6,893 bases of DNA from contig JAEMQE010000082.1 of NCBI GenBank assembly GCA_022758945.1, positions 1 through 6,893 of the forward strand, given 5' to 3'. The stretch comes from Lentimicrobium sp. (GTDB taxonomy: Bacteria > Bacteroidota > Bacteroidia > Flavobacteriales > Flavobacteriaceae). Shown here piece after piece: positions 5,425 through 6,893 of this stretch; the stretch's first letter is position 1, and every line of letters starts with the position of its first letter. The notes beneath the pieces are model-generated. The model ran no database searches, was not told where the DNA came from, and saw nothing but the letters and a program-made list of their open reading frames with translations. The position numbers and the translations under genes were made by a program.

Positions 5425-6893
5425 ATGAAAAAAATAATTATCCTATTAAGTCTTATCAGTTTTGGTTGTAAAACCCAAAACATAATTGCACAAACGGGAC
5501 TTGTCGCTAATAAAGCAATGGTCGTTTCGGCTCGCGAAGAAGCTTCGAAAATTGGTGTTGAAATTATGAAAAAAGGCGGCAATGCCTTTGATGCAATGGT
5601 TGCTACTGAATTGGCTTTAGCTGTTGCTTATCCCTTTGCAGGAAATTTGGGCGGCGGCGGTTTTATGGTGTATCGAAAAGCGAATGGGGAAATGGGCTCG
5701 TTGGATTATCGCGAAAAAGCCCCTTTGGCAGCCTCAAAAGATATGTTTTTGGACGAGAATGGAAATGTTATCAAAGGAAAAAGCCTGGAAACTGCATTAG
5801 CTATTGGAGTTCCGGGAACTATTGCAGGAGTATTTGCAGTACACGAAAAATTGGGTTCTTTGCCTATTGAAGAAATATTAAAACCGGTAATTGCATTGGC
5901 AGAAAGAGGAGTCATTGTTACTAAAAAACAGGAAAATCAATTGAAAAATTATCACGAAGCAATTGTAAAAATAAATGGTGCTACATCATTGTTATCCAAT
6001 AATTTTAAAGAAAATGATACTATAAAATATCCAGCTTTGGCAGCGACATTAAAACGAATTGCTAAAAATGGAAGAGACGAATTTTATAAAGGCGAAACAG
6101 CCAAAACATTGGTTCATTATCTTCAGCAAAAAGGTGCCATTATCACATTGGAAGATTTGGCAAAATATGAAGCCAAATGGAGAACTCCAATCACTTTTGA
6201 TTACAAAGATTTAAAAATCATTTCGATGCCACCACCAAGCAGCGGTGGGCTTTGCCTTGCCGAAATTCTCAAAATGATTGAACCTTATGACATTGCTAAA
6301 ATGGGGCATAATTCATCCGAAGCTATTCAGGTAATTGTGGAAGCCGAAAGAAGAGCTTATGCAGACAGAAGTGTTTATCTTGGCGATCCTGATTTTGTAA
6401 AAATTCCGGTCAAAGAATTGATTTCAGAAAAATATTTAAAACAAAGAATGGCTAATTTCAGTTTTGACAAAGCCTCTTTGTCTTCGGAAATTAAGGAAGG
6501 AAAAGTAAATTATAACGAAAGTACCGAAACCACACATTATTCCATTGTGGATCAATTTGGCAATGCAGTGGCAGCAACGACAACACTTAACGATGGTTTT
6601 GGCTCTAAATATTATTGCGATGAATTGGGGTTTTTCTTAAACAATGAAATGGACGATTTTAGTGCAAAACCGGGCACGCCCAATATGTTTGGACTAATTG
6701 GCGGTGAAGCCAACAGCATTGCGCCACAAAAAAGAATGTTGAGTGCCATGACACCAACTATTGTCGAGAAAAACGGAAAACTATTTATGGTGGTAGGAAC
6801 TCCGGGCGGTTCGACGATAATCACTTCGGTTTTGCAAACCATTTTGAATGTTTCCGAATACAAAATGAGTATGCAGGATGCCGTAAATGCACC
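5425..6893 (+). CDS. ggt: Gamma-glutamyltransferase, tandem paralogue (copy 2, C-terminus beyond the window)
   Basis: The frame stays open for 489 codons to the right edge; compared with copy 1 about 71 residues are missing. It aligns to copy 1 without gaps after the leader, about 76% identical by hand count over 457 residues. The nucleophile is T369 in ETTHYS; R96 and the PPPSSGG and GTPGGS segments are kept. Two pocket positions differ: the serine pair is S440-A441, and the gate residue is F422 where copy 1 has tyrosine. The leader MKKIIILLSLISFGC resembles a lipoprotein signal with C15, but the lipobox (SFGC) is weak; signal peptidase I cleavage after A22 is the alternative. Only 12 bp separate it from copy 1, with no terminator or promoter, so cotranscription is likely. 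The start is the first ATG and the only one giving an export signal. Confidence 0.93.
   Translation, partial: MKKIIILLSLISFGCKTQNIIAQTGLVANKAMVVSAREEASKIGVEIMKKGGNAFDAMVATELALAVAYPFAGNLGGGGFMVYRKANGEMGSLDYREKAPLAASKDMFLDENGNVIKGKSLETALAIGVPGTIAGVFAVHEKLGSLPIEEILKPVIALAERGVIVTKKQENQLKNYHEAIVKINGATSLLSNNFKENDTIKYPALAATLKRIAKNGRDEFYKGETAKTLVHYLQQKGAIITLEDLAKYEAKWRTPITFDYKDLKIISMPPPSSGGLCLAEILKMIEPYDIAKMGHNSSEAIQVIVEAERRAYADRSVYLGDPDFVKIPVKELISEKYLKQRMANFSFDKASLSSEIKEGKVNYNESTETTHYSIVDQFGNAVAATTTLNDGFGSKYYCDELGFFLNNEMDDFSAKPGTPNMFGLIGGEANSIAPQKRMLSAMTPTIVEKNGKLFMVVGTPGGSTIITSVLQTILNVSEYKMSMQDAVNA

Overview
The window looks like Flavobacteriaceae (Bacteroidota), probably Flavobacterium or a close relative. 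The DNA is AT-rich, start sites lack Shine-Dalgarno motifs, one promoter carries an exact TAnnTTTG -7 element, and the proteins read like that group (a GlmM with a GGEGNGG loop, tandem lipoprotein gamma-glutamyltransferases). This assignment is inference; no search was run.

Left part (1-1380). Two small minus-strand genes encode exported proteins that both begin MKKSI. The first runs off the left edge and carries an Hcp-like SPRD...GQASGKRQ motif. The second is a hydrophilic protein of about four degenerate repeats ending in DPYLKV. A plus-strand stand-alone SET-domain protein methyltransferase starts inside the 5' end of the repeat protein gene, so the two genes diverge with a 19-bp overlap. 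I do not recognise a specific function for either exported protein.

Middle (1380-3145). A strong hairpin terminator serves glmM, a complete phosphoglucosamine mutase gene on the minus strand that supplies glucosamine-1-phosphate for UDP-GlcNAc and so for peptidoglycan and LPS. Between glmM and the divergent acpH lies a 217-bp region whose two ends are a 30-bp inverted repeat with one mismatch. As a result both genes carry almost the same leader immediately before their start codons.

Right part (3146-6893). A plus-strand operon-like run contains acpH (acyl carrier protein phosphodiesterase), ggt copy 1 (complete) and ggt copy 2 (cut by the right edge). acpH and ggt copy 1 overlap by 4 bp (ATGA), and the two ggt genes are 12 bp apart. 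By hand count the ggt copies are about 76% identical over 457 gapless residues. Both keep the nucleophilic threonine and most substrate-binding residues, but copy 2 differs at two pocket positions. Both proteins appear to be exported, so the pair most likely processes glutathione or other gamma-glutamyl peptides outside the cytoplasm.

Most of the window is ordinary housekeeping. I see no convincing new multi-gene system. The parts least explained by known families are the DPYLKV repeat protein, its Hcp-like neighbour and the mirrored glmM/acpH leader. No gene-free stretch exceeds 300 bases.
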